Positions 13,281 through 21,089 of a DNA stretch of 64,000 nucleotides are shown piece after piece. The position numbers and the translations under genes are program-made. The notes under the pieces are model-generated. The model did not search any database, had not been told where the DNA came from, and saw only the letters and a program-made list of their open reading frames with translations. Origin of the DNA: Cereibacter azotoformans (GTDB taxonomy: Bacteria; Pseudomonadota; Alphaproteobacteria; Rhodobacterales; Rhodobacteraceae); the NCBI GenBank assembly GCA_017599285.1, contig JAGFXX010000001.1, positions 1,302,001 through 1,366,000 of the forward strand, written 5' to 3'. How positions within the stretch are numbered: the stretch's first letter is position 1; each line of letters opens with the position of its first letter.

Positions 13281-15686
13281 TTACTGCTGCAGGGCCGACT
13301 CTACTCCCCAGATGTCCTTCATGTAACCACGGATCGTCCGGTCCGACGAGAAGAAGCCCGACCGCGCCGTATTGAGCGCCGCCATGGTCAGCCAGCGGTT
13401 GCGATCCGCATAGGCCACATCCACCTCGGCCTGCGCCGCGAGATAGGCGTCGAAGTCCGACGAGACGAGGAAATAGTCATGGTGCCAGACCCGGTGCACG
13501 AGGCCGTGGTAGCGGTCGGGTTGCGAGGGGCTGAACTGGCCCTCGGCGATGGCCTGCAGCACGTTCGGCAGAACCCGGCTCGCCTCGATGGCCTTGCGCG
13601 CGTGGTCGGGATCCTCGCGGCGCTTCATCACCTCTTCCGCCGTCAGGCCGAACAGGAAGAAGTTCTCGGCCCCGACCTCCTGAAGGATCTCGACGTTCGC
13701 GCCGTCGAGCGTGCCGATGGTCGGCGCGCCGTTCATCATGAACTTCATGTTCCCGGTGCCCGAGGCTTCCTTGCCCGCCGTCGAGATCTGCTCGCTGAGG
13801 TCGGCCGCCGGCACCAGACGCTCGGCCATCGAGACGTTGTAGTTCGCCGGATAGACCACCTTCAGCAGGTCGCCCACCACCGGGTCCGAGTTGATCACCG
13901 CGCCCACGTCGTTGATGAGGTGGATGATCTCCTTGGCCACCGCATAGCCCGGCGCCGACTTGCCGCCGAAGATCTTCACCCGCGGCACCCAGCCGGCGTT
14001 CGGATTGGCCCGGATCGCCTGCCAGCGCGCCACGGTTTCGAGGATGTTCAGCAACTGGCGCTTGTATTCGTGGATGCGCTTGACCTGCACGTCAAAGAGC
14101 GCGTCCGGGCTGACCTTCACCCCGCACTCGGCCGCCATCCAGTTCGAGAGCGCCACCTTGTTCTGCCGCTTGGCCGCATCGAAGGCCCCGAGGAAGCCCC
14201 GATCCTTCACATGCGGCTCGAGCCCCTTCAGCCCGTCGAGATCGTCCTCCCAGCCCTCGCCGATCGTGGCGCCGATCAGCCGGGCGAGCGGCGCATTGGC
14301 CATCTTCAGCCAGCGGCGCGGCGTGACCCCGTTCGTCTGGTTCACGATCTTCTCGGGGTGGAGGCGGTTCAACTCCGGGAAGAGGTTGGTCTTGACGAGG
14401 TCCGAGTGCAGCGCCGAGACGCCGTTGACCTTGTGCGCCATGATGAAGGCCAGCTCGCCCATCCGCACCTCGTGGTGCTTGACGATACCCACATAATGCG
14501 GACGCGCCGGATAGGTGCGCCGGTGCCAGCCGTCGATGCGTTCCACGATCTGCATGTGGCGCGGCAGCACGTTGCCGAAGGTGAAGGTGGCCCAGCGCTC
14601 CAGCGCCTCGGGCAGCAGCGTGTGGTTGGTGTAGCCGAGGCAGGCCTGCGCGATCGGCAGCGCCTCGTCAAAGGGGATGCCGTTCTCGTCCACCAGCTGC
14701 CGGATCAGCTCGGGCCCGGCGATGGCCGGATGGGTGTCGTTCATCTGGATCGCCACATGCTTCGACAGCGCCCGCAGGTCGCCATGCGCGGTCTTGAACC
14801 GGCGGAGGATGTCCTGCAACGCGGCCGAGGTCAGGAAGAACTCCTGCTTCAGCCGCAGTTCCTTGCCCTGGTAGGTCGTGTCGTCGGGATAGAGCACGCG
14901 GCTCAGCGTGCGGGCCAGCGTCTCGGGCTCGGCCGCGGCCGTGTAGTCGCCGCGGTTGAAGCGTTCCAGATCGAACAGCGTCGTGGGCGTGGCGCCCCAG
15001 AGGCGCAGCGTGTTGGCCCAGCGGCCCTTCCAGCCCACCACCGGCGTGTCATGCGCCGAGGCCTTCACCGTCTCGCCCGGCACCCAGACCTCGCGGCCCT
15101 CGCGGGTCTCGACATGGCCCTTGAAGCCCACGATGTAGGTGGCCTCGGGCCGGTCGAACTCCCACGGGTTGCGCTGGGTCAGCCAGTCCTCGGGCGTCTC
15201 GACCTGCTGGCCGCCCTCGAACCGCTGGCGGAAGAGCCCGTGCTCGTAGCGGATGCCGTAGCCATAGGCAGGGCAGCCCAGCGTGGCCATCGACTCCATG
15301 AAGCAGGCCGCCAGCCGCCCGAGGCCGCCGTTGCCGAGCGCCGCGTCGGGCTCGTCGCCCACGATCGCCTTGAAGTCCTGCCCGAGGTCGGCCATCGCCC
15401 GCTCGGCCATGTCGTGCAGGCCGAGGTTGATCGTGGCATCCTCGAGGATGCGGCCGATCAGGAACTCCATCGACAGGTAATAGACGCGCTTGCGATCCTC
15501 TTCCCAGGTCCGGCGGGTCGAGGCGAACCAGGGTTCCATGATCCGGTCGCGGATCGCGTAGGAAAGCGCCATGCGCCAGTCGTAAAGGCTGGCATGCGGG
15601 GCGTCCTTGCCCAGCGTGAAAGTGAGGTGGCGCAGCACATCGGTCTTCAGGACGTTCGGGGTCAGGCTCTGATCGTTCACGGGCAT
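13281..15686 (-). CDS. glgP: Glycogen phosphorylase
   Basis: Releases glucose-1-phosphate from glycogen ends. The 801-residue protein is a GT35 enzyme with the pyridoxal-phosphate lysine motif EASGTGNMKFMMNG near residue 645 and the N-terminal signature GNGGLGRLAACFMES. The ATG at 15686 is preferred; the frame can be read four codons earlier from a TTG. It is the first gene of the operon glgP-glgB-glgC-glgA-glgX-pgm, so the synthesis and breakdown enzymes are made from one transcript and must be balanced by allostery rather than transcription. Confidence 0.95.
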   Translation of the reverse strand: MPVNDQSLTPNVLKTDVLRHLTFTLGKDAPHASLYDWRMALSYAIRDRIMEPWFASTRRTWEEDRKRVYYLSMEFLIGRILEDATINLGLHDMAERAMADLGQDFKAIVGDEPDAALGNGGLGRLAACFMESMATLGCPAYGYGIRYEHGLFRQRFEGGQQVETPEDWLTQRNPWEFDRPEATYIVGFKGHVETREGREVWVPGETVKASAHDTPVVGWKGRWANTLRLWGATPTTLFDLERFNRGDYTAAAEPETLARTLSRVLYPDDTTYQGKELRLKQEFFLTSAALQDILRRFKTAHGDLRALSKHVAIQMNDTHPAIAGPELIRQLVDENGIPFDEALPIAQACLGYTNHTLLPEALERWATFTFGNVLPRHMQIVERIDGWHRRTYPARPHYVGIVKHHEVRMGELAFIMAHKVNGVSALHSDLVKTNLFPELNRLHPEKIVNQTNGVTPRRWLKMANAPLARLIGATIGEGWEDDLDGLKGLEPHVKDRGFLGAFDAAKRQNKVALSNWMAAECGVKVSPDALFDVQVKRIHEYKRQLLNILETVARWQAIRANPNAGWVPRVKIFGGKSAPGYAVAKEIIHLINDVGAVINSDPVVGDLLKVVYPANYNVSMAERLVPAADLSEQISTAGKEASGTGNMKFMMNGAPTIGTLDGANVEILQEVGAENFFLFGLTAEEVMKRREDPDHARKAIEASRVLPNVLQAIAEGQFSPSQPDRYHGLVHRVWHHDYFLVSSDFDAYLAAQAEVDVAYADRNRWLTMAALNTARSGFFSSDRTIRGYMKDIWGVESALQQ

Positions 15687-16200
15687 GGTCCGTAGCAAAG
15701 GGTCCGGAATGTCGGACGGCGGCGGTCCGGCGTGGTTTGCCGTGGCCTCCGGCTCGGGTCAAGCGCGGTGGCCCGGCGTCGGAGGATGGGCTCTGGGCCC
15801 GGCTCCAACTTGGTACGAAGGTCCGACGGGCCCGGACAGGCAGACCCGCGCAAAATGACCTCCGTTTTACTCAGCACGAGCAACGGTTTCGCTAGGGTTG
15901 CACTTGTTCGCGCGACGGGCAAGTGCTCACGTCGTCTGATACACATCGAAATCCTTCGTGACTCGACGCCGCTCACGCCCGACAGGTTCCCATCCGTTTG
16001 CGCGGCGTTCTGCCGCCAAATCAGGCAGAAGACGGCTCACGGCCCTCGAAACGGGCAGCGGCCGGAGCGGCTGCGACAAATTGCTTGCGCTGGATATGAC
16101 ATTTCCTCTCCCCTCCGGGGCCAAGGATCGGGATCATGCTGGCGCCGGACAGCCCCGGAGAACGGGGATTCGCCGCAGTCAACCTCGAAAGGCAGCGTCA
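15687..16200. other. 514-base divergent intergenic region between glgP and the Rrf2 gene
   Basis: This stretch must hold the promoters of the glycogen operon (minus) and the Rrf2 regulator (plus). It is less GC-rich than the genes beside it around 15850-15960. The only strong structure is the inverted repeat at 15900-15926. Open frames through it, including one of 99 residues on the minus strand, lack ribosome sites and family resemblance and are not called. Confidence 0.6.
15900..15926. promoter_or_regulatory. Inverted repeat, candidate operator upstream of glgP
   Basis: GCACTTG (15900-15906) and CAAGTGC (15920-15926) form a perfect 7-bp inverted repeat with a 13-base spacer, so the half-sites are 20 bp apart centre to centre, two helical turns. 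It is about 215 bases upstream of the glgP start and 275 upstream of the Rrf2 start. The spacing fits a dimeric regulator, but none can be named. Confidence 0.35.
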
Positions 16201-16635
16201 ATGCGATTGACCACACGCACCAATCTGGCCATGCGAACGCTGATGTTCTGCGCGATCAACGAGGGTCGCGTCGTGCGCAAGGCCGAAGTCGCGGCCGCCT
16301 GCAATGCCTCCGAGAACCATCTGGCGCAGGTGATCCACGGTCTTGCCCAGAAGGGATTCCTGCGCACGGTGCGCGGCCGCTGCGGGGGCCTCGCCCTTGG
16401 GCGGCCGGCCGAGAACATCGTGGTGGGCGACGTCTTCCGCACGTTCGAATCGAATCTCCCCTTCACCGAGTGCTTCTCGAAGAAGGAGAACAAGTGCCCG
16501 CTCACGCCCTCGTGCCGGTTGAAATGCGCGCTGAACGACGCCCTGTCGGCCTTCTACGGCTCGCTCGACAAGCTGTCGCTGCGCGACATGGTGCAGGAGA
16601 ACACCGAGCTCGAGGAACTGCTCAAGGTCGCCTGA
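16201..16635 (+). CDS. Rrf2-family Fe-S transcription regulator (RirA/NsrR group)
   Basis: A 144-residue DNA-binding protein with an N-terminal winged helix (about 1-80; TVRGRCGGLALGRP is the wing) and three cysteines at residues 91, 99 and 105 spaced C-x7-C-x5-C, which in RirA and NsrR hold an Fe-S cluster. Residue 8 is Asn, as I recall for rhizobial RirA, where E. coli NsrR has Asp; the recognition-helix region ENHLAQVIH is more NsrR-like, so iron or nitric-oxide/nitrite control cannot be decided. The open frame starts 81 codons earlier, but MRLTTRTN is the family N-terminus. Its last 14 bases overlap the end of the convergent cueR gene. Confidence 0.88.
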   Translation: MRLTTRTNLAMRTLMFCAINEGRVVRKAEVAAACNASENHLAQVIHGLAQKGFLRTVRGRCGGLALGRPAENIVVGDVFRTFESNLPFTECFSKKENKCPLTPSCRLKCALNDALSAFYGSLDKLSLRDMVQENTELEELLKVA

Positions 16636-17044
16636 CCCCGGCCCCGCCGCAGCAGCCGGGACCGGCCGAGAGCCCCTCGAGGATGGGACAGTCCGGCCGG
16701 TCATCGCCCGCGCAGGCCGAGACGAGATGCGACAGCGTCGCCTGCATCGCCTGAAGCTCGGCGATCTTGGCCGCGATCTGCTCGAGGTGGCGTTCGGCCA
16801 GCCGCTTCACGTCGGCGCTGGTGCGGGCCCGATCCTCCCACAGCGCGAGAAGCGTGCGGCATTCCTCGATCGAGAAGCCGAGCGAGCGGGCCCGGCCGAG
16901 GAACCCCAGCTTGTGCAGGTCGCTCTCGCGAAACCGGCGGTAGCCGTTCATGTCGCGCAAGGGCCGGACGAGGCCGATCTCCTCGTAATAGCGGATGGTC
17001 TTTGCCGGCAGGCCCGACCGGGCCGCCGCTTCCTTGATGTTCAT
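16622..17044 (-). CDS. cueR: MerR-family copper-responsive regulator
   Basis: Activates copper efflux genes when bound to Cu(I) by untwisting promoters with a long spacer. The 140-residue protein has the MerR helix-turn-helix at the N-terminus (AAARSGLPAKTIRYYE), a dimerisation helix, and the metal loop with Cys111 and Cys119 (CAGDDRPDC), plus Ser76 at the position that marks monovalent-metal sensors of the CueR type. The tail carries an extra Cys pair (GPGCCGG). It follows copA by 34 bases on the same strand, so it is probably co-transcribed with it. Two promoters of the expected structure are at 19540-19570 and 19609-19639. Confidence 0.93.
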   Translation of the reverse strand: MNIKEAAARSGLPAKTIRYYEEIGLVRPLRDMNGYRRFRESDLHKLGFLGRARSLGFSIEECRTLLALWEDRARTSADVKRLAERHLEQIAAKIAELQAMQATLSHLVSACAGDDRPDCPILEGLSAGPGCCGGAGVRRP

Positions 17045-17078
17045 GCGCGGCTCTCCGTTCCGTCCGTGATGCCTCTCC

Positions 17079-19520
17079 TCATGGCCGCGCCCCCACCGCC
17101 GGCGCCCGGCGCAGGCGCAGGGCGTTGGTCAGCACGAAGACCGACGAGAAGGCCATCGCCCCGGCCGCCAGCATCGGCGAGAGCTGCGGGCCTCCGAAGG
17201 GCACCAGCACGCCCGCCGCCACCGGAATGAGCGCCACGTTGTAGCCAAAGGCCCAGACGAGGTTCTGGCGGATGTTGCGCATCGTCCGGCGGCTGAGGGC
17301 GACGGCGTTCGCCACGCCCAGCGGATCGCCCGACATCAGCACCACATCCGCCGCCTCGATCGCCACATCCGTCCCGGTGCCGATGGCGATGCCGACATCG
17401 GCCGCCGCAAGGGCGGGCGCGTCGTTGATCCCGTCGCCCACGAAAGCCGCGCGGCCCATCTTCGAGACTTCCGCAACCTTGCCGCCCGGCAGGATGCCGG
17501 CATGGATGTCGTCGATCCCGATCTCCTGCCCGATGGCGCGCGCGACACCGGGCGCGTCGCCCGTGACCATGGCCGAAGGCAGGCCCATGCGCGCGAGTTC
17601 GGCCACCGCGGCGCGCGATGTGGGCTTCACCCGGTCGGCCACACCGATCACGCCCGCGATGCGCCCCTCGACCGCAACCCAGGCCGGCGTCCGCCCCTCG
17701 GCTTCAAGCCGCGAGGCCGCGCCCGCAAGCGGCCCGGGATCAAGCCCCTCCATCATGCGGGCGCTGCCCACCCGCACGCACTGCCCGCCCACCATCGCCT
17801 CGGCCCCATGTCCCGGCGTGGCGGCAAAACCCTGGGCCTCGGGCCGATCGAGCGCCTCGGCGGCGCGCAGGATCGCCCCCGCCAGCGGATGCTCGGAGCG
17901 CGCCTCGACGGCGGCGGCAAGGCGCAGCAACTCCTGCGTCTCACGGCCCTCGGCGGGCAGGACATCCGTCACCTGCGGCCGTCCTTCGGTCAGCGTGCCG
18001 GTCTTGTCGAAGCCCACGCGCTCGATCTCGGACAGCCGCTGCAGCGCCTCGCCCTTGCGGAAGAGCACGCCCAGCTCGGCCGCGCGCCCCGTGCCCACCA
18101 TGATCGAGACCGGCGTGGCAAGACCCATCGCGCAGGGGCAGGCGATGATCAGAACCGACACGCCCGCCACCAGCGCCTCGCCCAACCCCGGCCCCAGCAC
18201 CAGCCAGACCAGCACGGTCAGGGCCGCCACCGCCATGACCACCGGCACGAAGCGCAGGGTGATCCGGTCCACCAGCGCCTGAACCGGCAGCTTGGCGCCC
18301 TGCGCCTCCTCGACCATGGCCACGATCCGCGCCAGCACCGTGTCCGCGCCGACGCGCGTCGCCTGCATGGCCATCGCGCCGGTACCATTGACGGTCCCGC
18401 CCGTCACCTCGTCCCCTTCGGCCTTGGCCACCGGCAGGGCCTCGCCGGTCAGCATCGCCTCATCCACCGCGCTCTGGCCCGAGACCACCACCCCGTCGAG
18501 CGGGATGCGCTCGCCCGGCCGGATTTGGAGGATGGCGCCGGGCGTGATGGTCTCGATCGGCACCTCGGTCTCGATCCCGTCGCGACTCAGGCGGGCGGTG
18601 CGGGGCTGCAGCCGGATCAGGCCGGCGATGGCCGCCCCCGCCTGCCCGCGCGCCCGCGCCTCCATCAGGCGCCCGATCAGGATCAGGACCACGATCACCG
18701 AGGCCGCCTCGAAATAGACCGCGCGCGAGCCCTCGGGCAGAAGGCCCGGCGCGAAGGTCGCCACGGTCGAGAAGGCCCAGGCCGCAAAGGTGCCCACCGA
18801 CACGAGGCTGTTCATGTCGGGCGCGCCGCGAACCAGAGCCGGCACGCCCTTGACGAAGAACCGCCGCCCCGGCCCCGCCAGGATGAGGCTCGTGAGCAGG
18901 AACTGCGCGATCCACGAGGTCTGCGTGCCGATCGTGTGGGCGACCCAGTGGTGCAGCGCCGGGATCAGGTGCCCGCCCATCTCGACCAGGAACACCGGCA
19001 AGGCGAGCAGGCCCGCGATCCACGCGTCGCGGCGCAGGCCCCGCAGATCCTCGGCCCGCCGGTCCGGCGCCTCGGCCCGCATCGGCGCCGCGGCAAAGCC
19101 CGCCCGCGTCACCGCCTGCGCCAGCGCCGCGGCCGTCGAGGCGCCCTCCCAGAGCGTGACCTGCGCCCGCCGGTTCGCGAGGTTGGCGCTGGCCTCGATC
19201 ACGCCCGGCTGGGCCTTCAGCACCCGCTCGACCCGACCGGTGCAGGAGGCGCAGGTCATCCCCTCGACCGACAGCACCAGCTTTTCCCGCCGCGCCGGAT
19301 AGCCTGCCCGCCCGAGTGCCTCGGCCAGAGCCTCGGCCGTCGCGGGCCCGCCATAGCGGATGTCCGCGCTTTCGTCGGCCAGGCTCACGCGGGCCTCGGC
19401 GACGCCGGGCACGGCGGCCAGAACCCGCTCGGCCCGCGCCACGCACGAGGCGCAGCTCATCCCCTCGAGGTGCAGGCGCAGGCTTTTCAGGCCGGTGGCG
19501 TGCGGCTGGTGGACGGTCAT
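17079..19520 (-). CDS. copA: Cu(I)-exporting P1B-type ATPase
   Basis: Pumps Cu(I) from the cytoplasm to the periplasm. The 813-residue protein has two N-terminal metal-binding domains with CxxC motifs (MSCASC and MTCASC), eight membrane segments, the transport motif [10 protein letters not shown], the phosphorylation site DKTGTLTEG and the hinge [16 protein letters not shown]. The ATG at 19520 has AAGGAG seven bases upstream; the frame opens 27 codons earlier inside the promoter, which cannot be translated from the transcript predicted here. It is followed by cueR and faces copZ across a divergent control region. Confidence 0.96.
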   Translation of the reverse strand: MTVHQPHATGLKSLRLHLEGMSCASCVARAERVLAAVPGVAEARVSLADESADIRYGGPATAEALAEALGRAGYPARREKLVLSVEGMTCASCTGRVERVLKAQPGVIEASANLANRRAQVTLWEGASTAAALAQAVTRAGFAAAPMRAEAPDRRAEDLRGLRRDAWIAGLLALPVFLVEMGGHLIPALHHWVAHTIGTQTSWIAQFLLTSLILAGPGRRFFVKGVPALVRGAPDMNSLVSVGTFAAWAFSTVATFAPGLLPEGSRAVYFEAASVIVVLILIGRLMEARARGQAGAAIAGLIRLQPRTARLSRDGIETEVPIETITPGAILQIRPGERIPLDGVVVSGQSAVDEAMLTGEALPVAKAEGDEVTGGTVNGTGAMAMQATRVGADTVLARIVAMVEEAQGAKLPVQALVDRITLRFVPVVMAVAALTVLVWLVLGPGLGEALVAGVSVLIIACPCAMGLATPVSIMVGTGRAAELGVLFRKGEALQRLSEIERVGFDKTGTLTEGRPQVTDVLPAEGRETQELLRLAAAVEARSEHPLAGAILRAAEALDRPEAQGFAATPGHGAEAMVGGQCVRVGSARMMEGLDPGPLAGAASRLEAEGRTPAWVAVEGRIAGVIGVADRVKPTSRAAVAELARMGLPSAMVTGDAPGVARAIGQEIGIDDIHAGILPGGKVAEVSKMGRAAFVGDGINDAPALAAADVGIAIGTGTDVAIEAADVVLMSGDPLGVANAVALSRRTMRNIRQNLVWAFGYNVALIPVAAGVLVPFGGPQLSPMLAAGAMAFSSVFVLTNALRLRRAPAVGARP

Positions 19521-19539
19521 GGCAATCTCCTTCGGGCCG

Positions 19540-19570
19540 AAGATGGGCCTTCCCACAGCTGGAAGGTCAA
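19540..19570 (-). promoter_or_regulatory. CueR-type promoter of copA-cueR
   Basis: On the minus strand -35 TTGACC (19565-19570) and -10 CATCTT (19540-19545) are separated by a 19-base spacer, TTCCAGCTGTGGGAAGGCC, holding a dyad of the ACCTTCC/GGAAGG type. A spacer of 19 rather than 17 bases and this dyad are the classic layout of CueR/MerR-activated promoters. The copA start codon is 20 bases downstream. Confidence 0.82.
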
Positions 19571-19608
19571 GAGGCCGGGCAAAGTTTCTGCCGCCCGCCA
19601 TCCGGCGC

Positions 19609-19639
19609 TTGACCTTCCGGTTCGGGAAGCCCCTTCATC
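19609..19639 (+). promoter_or_regulatory. CueR-type promoter of copZ
   Basis: On the plus strand -35 TTGACC (19609-19614) and -10 TTCATC (19634-19639) flank a 19-base spacer, TTCCGGTTCGGGAAGCCCC, with the same ACCTTCC/GGGAAG dyad as the copA promoter. The copZ start is about 20 bases downstream. The two -35 elements face away from each other, 38 bases apart. Confidence 0.8.
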
Positions 19640-19659
19640 GGCCGCGAAAGGAGACTTCC

Positions 19660-19860
19660 ATGACCCGGCTATCCATCCCCGACATGTCCTGCGGCCATTG
19701 CCGCGCCTCGATCGAAGGCGCACTGGCACCGCTTCCCGGCTTCCGGTCGATCCGGTTCGATCAGGAGAACCGCACCGCCGAGGTCGAGGGGCAGGTGCCC
19801 GAGGTGACGCTGCTTTCGGCGCTCGACTCGATCGGTTTCCCGGCGCAGATCCTGCGCTGA
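19660..19860 (+). CDS. copZ: Heavy-metal-associated domain copper chaperone
   Basis: A 66-residue single HMA-domain protein with the copper site DMSCGHCRAS near the N-terminus. Such chaperones carry Cu(I) to CopA. AAAGGAG six bases before the ATG fixes the start; the open frame extends 100 codons upstream through the promoter and into the antisense of copA. It has its own CueR-type promoter, so it is predicted to be induced together with copA. A hairpin at 19903-19929 follows. Confidence 0.9.
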   Translation: MTRLSIPDMSCGHCRASIEGALAPLPGFRSIRFDQENRTAEVEGQVPEVTLLSALDSIGFPAQILR

Positions 19861-20272
19861 CAGCCGTGCCCCACAACGGGGTCACGACAGGTCCTCGACC
19901 CTGATCAGGCGCAATCCGCGCGCCTGATCGCCTCACGATTTCGGCACCGCACCGCGAGCGGGCGTGAGTTCCGCGACGGCCTCGGCCCGGCAAAGTGCAC
20001 ACTGCTGCTGCGCCGCGTCGCGCGTCCCGTCAGCCGGTGCACCTCCGTCATTTTCCCTTTTCTGACTGCACCGTGGCAATGCGTGGCAGAAGTGACGCAT
20101 CTTTCCGCATTTCCGGTATTCGGTCGCATACAATGCGCTTGTCCGACTCACTCCGCAGGCATAGATGGAGGTGAATGTGTCATGTTGACGCCATCGGCCC
20201 CGAGCGCGCGATGAACCGTCGGCCGGGGCACGGCGTTGTAACCTGGTAACCGAAACAGATCGGAGCAGAACG
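19861..20272. other. 412-base intergenic region with hairpin and very short frames
   Basis: Between copZ and the 43-residue protein. It holds a hairpin at 19903-19929, a TACAAT hexamer near 20131 that could be a -10 element, and a chain of very short frames (20165-20188, 20182-20214 and 20211-20249), the second preceded by GGAGG. A direct repeat GTAACC-TG-GTAACC follows near 20240-20254. These may be a leader for the small gene at 20273. Confidence 0.5.
19903..19929 (+). terminator. Hairpin after copZ
   Basis: A perfect 10-bp inverted repeat (arms 19903-19912 and 19920-19929, seven-base loop) lies 42 bases after the copZ stop. No T run follows, so termination strength is uncertain. Confidence 0.5.
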
Positions 20273-20404
20273 ATGAACCAGCAAGCCTCGACCCCTCAGC
20301 CGCAGCAGGGAGCCACACCCGCTTCGCCGCAGATGGGCGGCGGCGAGACCGTGCGGCGGCCCGAACCGTCGCGTCCGGTGTTCAATGACTGGGCCTCGAT
20401 CTGA
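20273..20404 (+). CDS. Unknown 43-residue protein with conserved-looking C-terminus
   Basis: A free-standing short gene, not recognised. The N-terminal two thirds are rich in Gln, Pro, Ser and Gly and likely disordered; the end is FNDWASI with a single Trp. No signal peptide, membrane segment or Cys is present. Support for it being real: GGAGC seven bases before the ATG, codon third positions mostly G or C like the neighbours, isolation between two control regions, and a perfect 13-bp stem terminator 19 bases after the stop. It lies convergent to ndk. A conserved C-terminal Trp peptide suggests it binds a partner protein, but that is speculation. Confidence 0.7.
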   Translation: MNQQASTPQPQQGATPASPQMGGGETVRRPEPSRPVFNDWASI

Positions 20405-20423
20405 GGCACTGATCGACCAAGGC

Positions 20424-20455
20424 GGAAAAGGCCGGCGGATGCGCCGGCCTTTTCC
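20424..20455 (+). terminator. Terminator of the 43-residue protein gene
   Basis: A perfect 13-bp stem (20424-20436 with 20443-20455) and a six-base loop. The right arm ends in TTTTCC followed by GTTTC, and the left arm begins GGAAAA, so it may serve both strands, including the convergent ndk. Confidence 0.85.
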
Positions 20456-20538
20456 GTTTCGGATACCGAAACCCTGAATGGCACGGGCCGCCCCGCCCCG
20501 AACGGTTCCGCGGGGCGGAAACGGGGCCCGGAACCGGA

Positions 20539-20961
20539 TCAGCCGACCAGTTCGAGACCCGAGAAGAAGAAGGCGATCTCTTCCGCCGCGGTTTCCGGCG
20601 CGTCCGACCCGTGGACCGAGTTCTCGCCGACCGACAGGGCGAATTCCTTGCGGATCGTGCCCTCATCGGCGTTGGCCGGGTTGGTGGCGCCCATCACTTC
20701 GCGGTTCTTCGCGATCGCGCCTTCGCCTTCCAGCACCTGAACCACCACCGGCTCCGAGGCCATGAACTCGGTCAGTTCGCCGAAGAAGGGGCGGTCCTTG
20801 TGGACGCCGTAGAACTTCTGCGCCTGCGCCAGCGACAGGTGGATGCGCTTCTGCGCGACGATGCGCAGGCCCGCGTCCTCGAACTTGGCGTTGATCTTGC
20901 CGGTCAGGTTGCGGCGGGTGGCGTCGGGCTTGATGATCGACAGGGTGCGTTCGATGGCCAT
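20539..20961 (-). CDS. ndk: Nucleoside diphosphate kinase
   Basis: Balances nucleoside triphosphate pools by transferring the gamma phosphate through a phosphohistidine. The protein has 140 residues, the family's usual length, with the N-terminal [11 protein letters not shown] and the active-site region [12 protein letters not shown] containing the catalytic His (about 117). GAGGAGC precedes the ATG. It is transcribed divergently from the ABC-F gene. Confidence 0.97.
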   Translation of the reverse strand: MAIERTLSIIKPDATRRNLTGKINAKFEDAGLRIVAQKRIHLSLAQAQKFYGVHKDRPFFGELTEFMASEPVVVQVLEGEGAIAKNREVMGATNPANADEGTIRKEFALSVGENSVHGSDAPETAAEEIAFFFSGLELVG

Positions 20962-21089
20962 GAAGGCTGCTCCTCGAAAGGGGTGAAACTCTGGGCGCGG
21001 GCCTTAGCATGGGCTCCCCCGCGACAAAAGGGGTCACGAGCCCGGCCGCCGCCGTTGACAGCCGCAAGCGCGCGGTCCATCACCCGGCC

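Noticed and set aside
11037-15695. A 1552-residue plus-strand open frame
   Set aside because: It lies wholly antisense to glgB and glgP, which have clear catalytic motifs. Long antisense frames arise here from the high GC3 codon bias; no family motif or ribosome site was seen.
15677-15976. A 99-residue minus-strand frame upstream of glgP
   Set aside because: No ribosome site, Arg/Pro-rich, no family resemblance, and it spans the candidate operator. More likely leader or promoter DNA.
16201-16635. Calling the Rrf2 protein firmly RirA or NsrR
   Set aside because: Cys spacing and Asn8 suggest RirA, the recognition helix region suggests NsrR. Sequence alone does not decide.
20489-20518. Second hairpin downstream of ndk
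   Set aside because: Several alternative pairings of CCGCCCCG and CGGGGCGG exist in a GC-only stretch; the terminator at 20424-20455 is far stronger and probably serves both genes.
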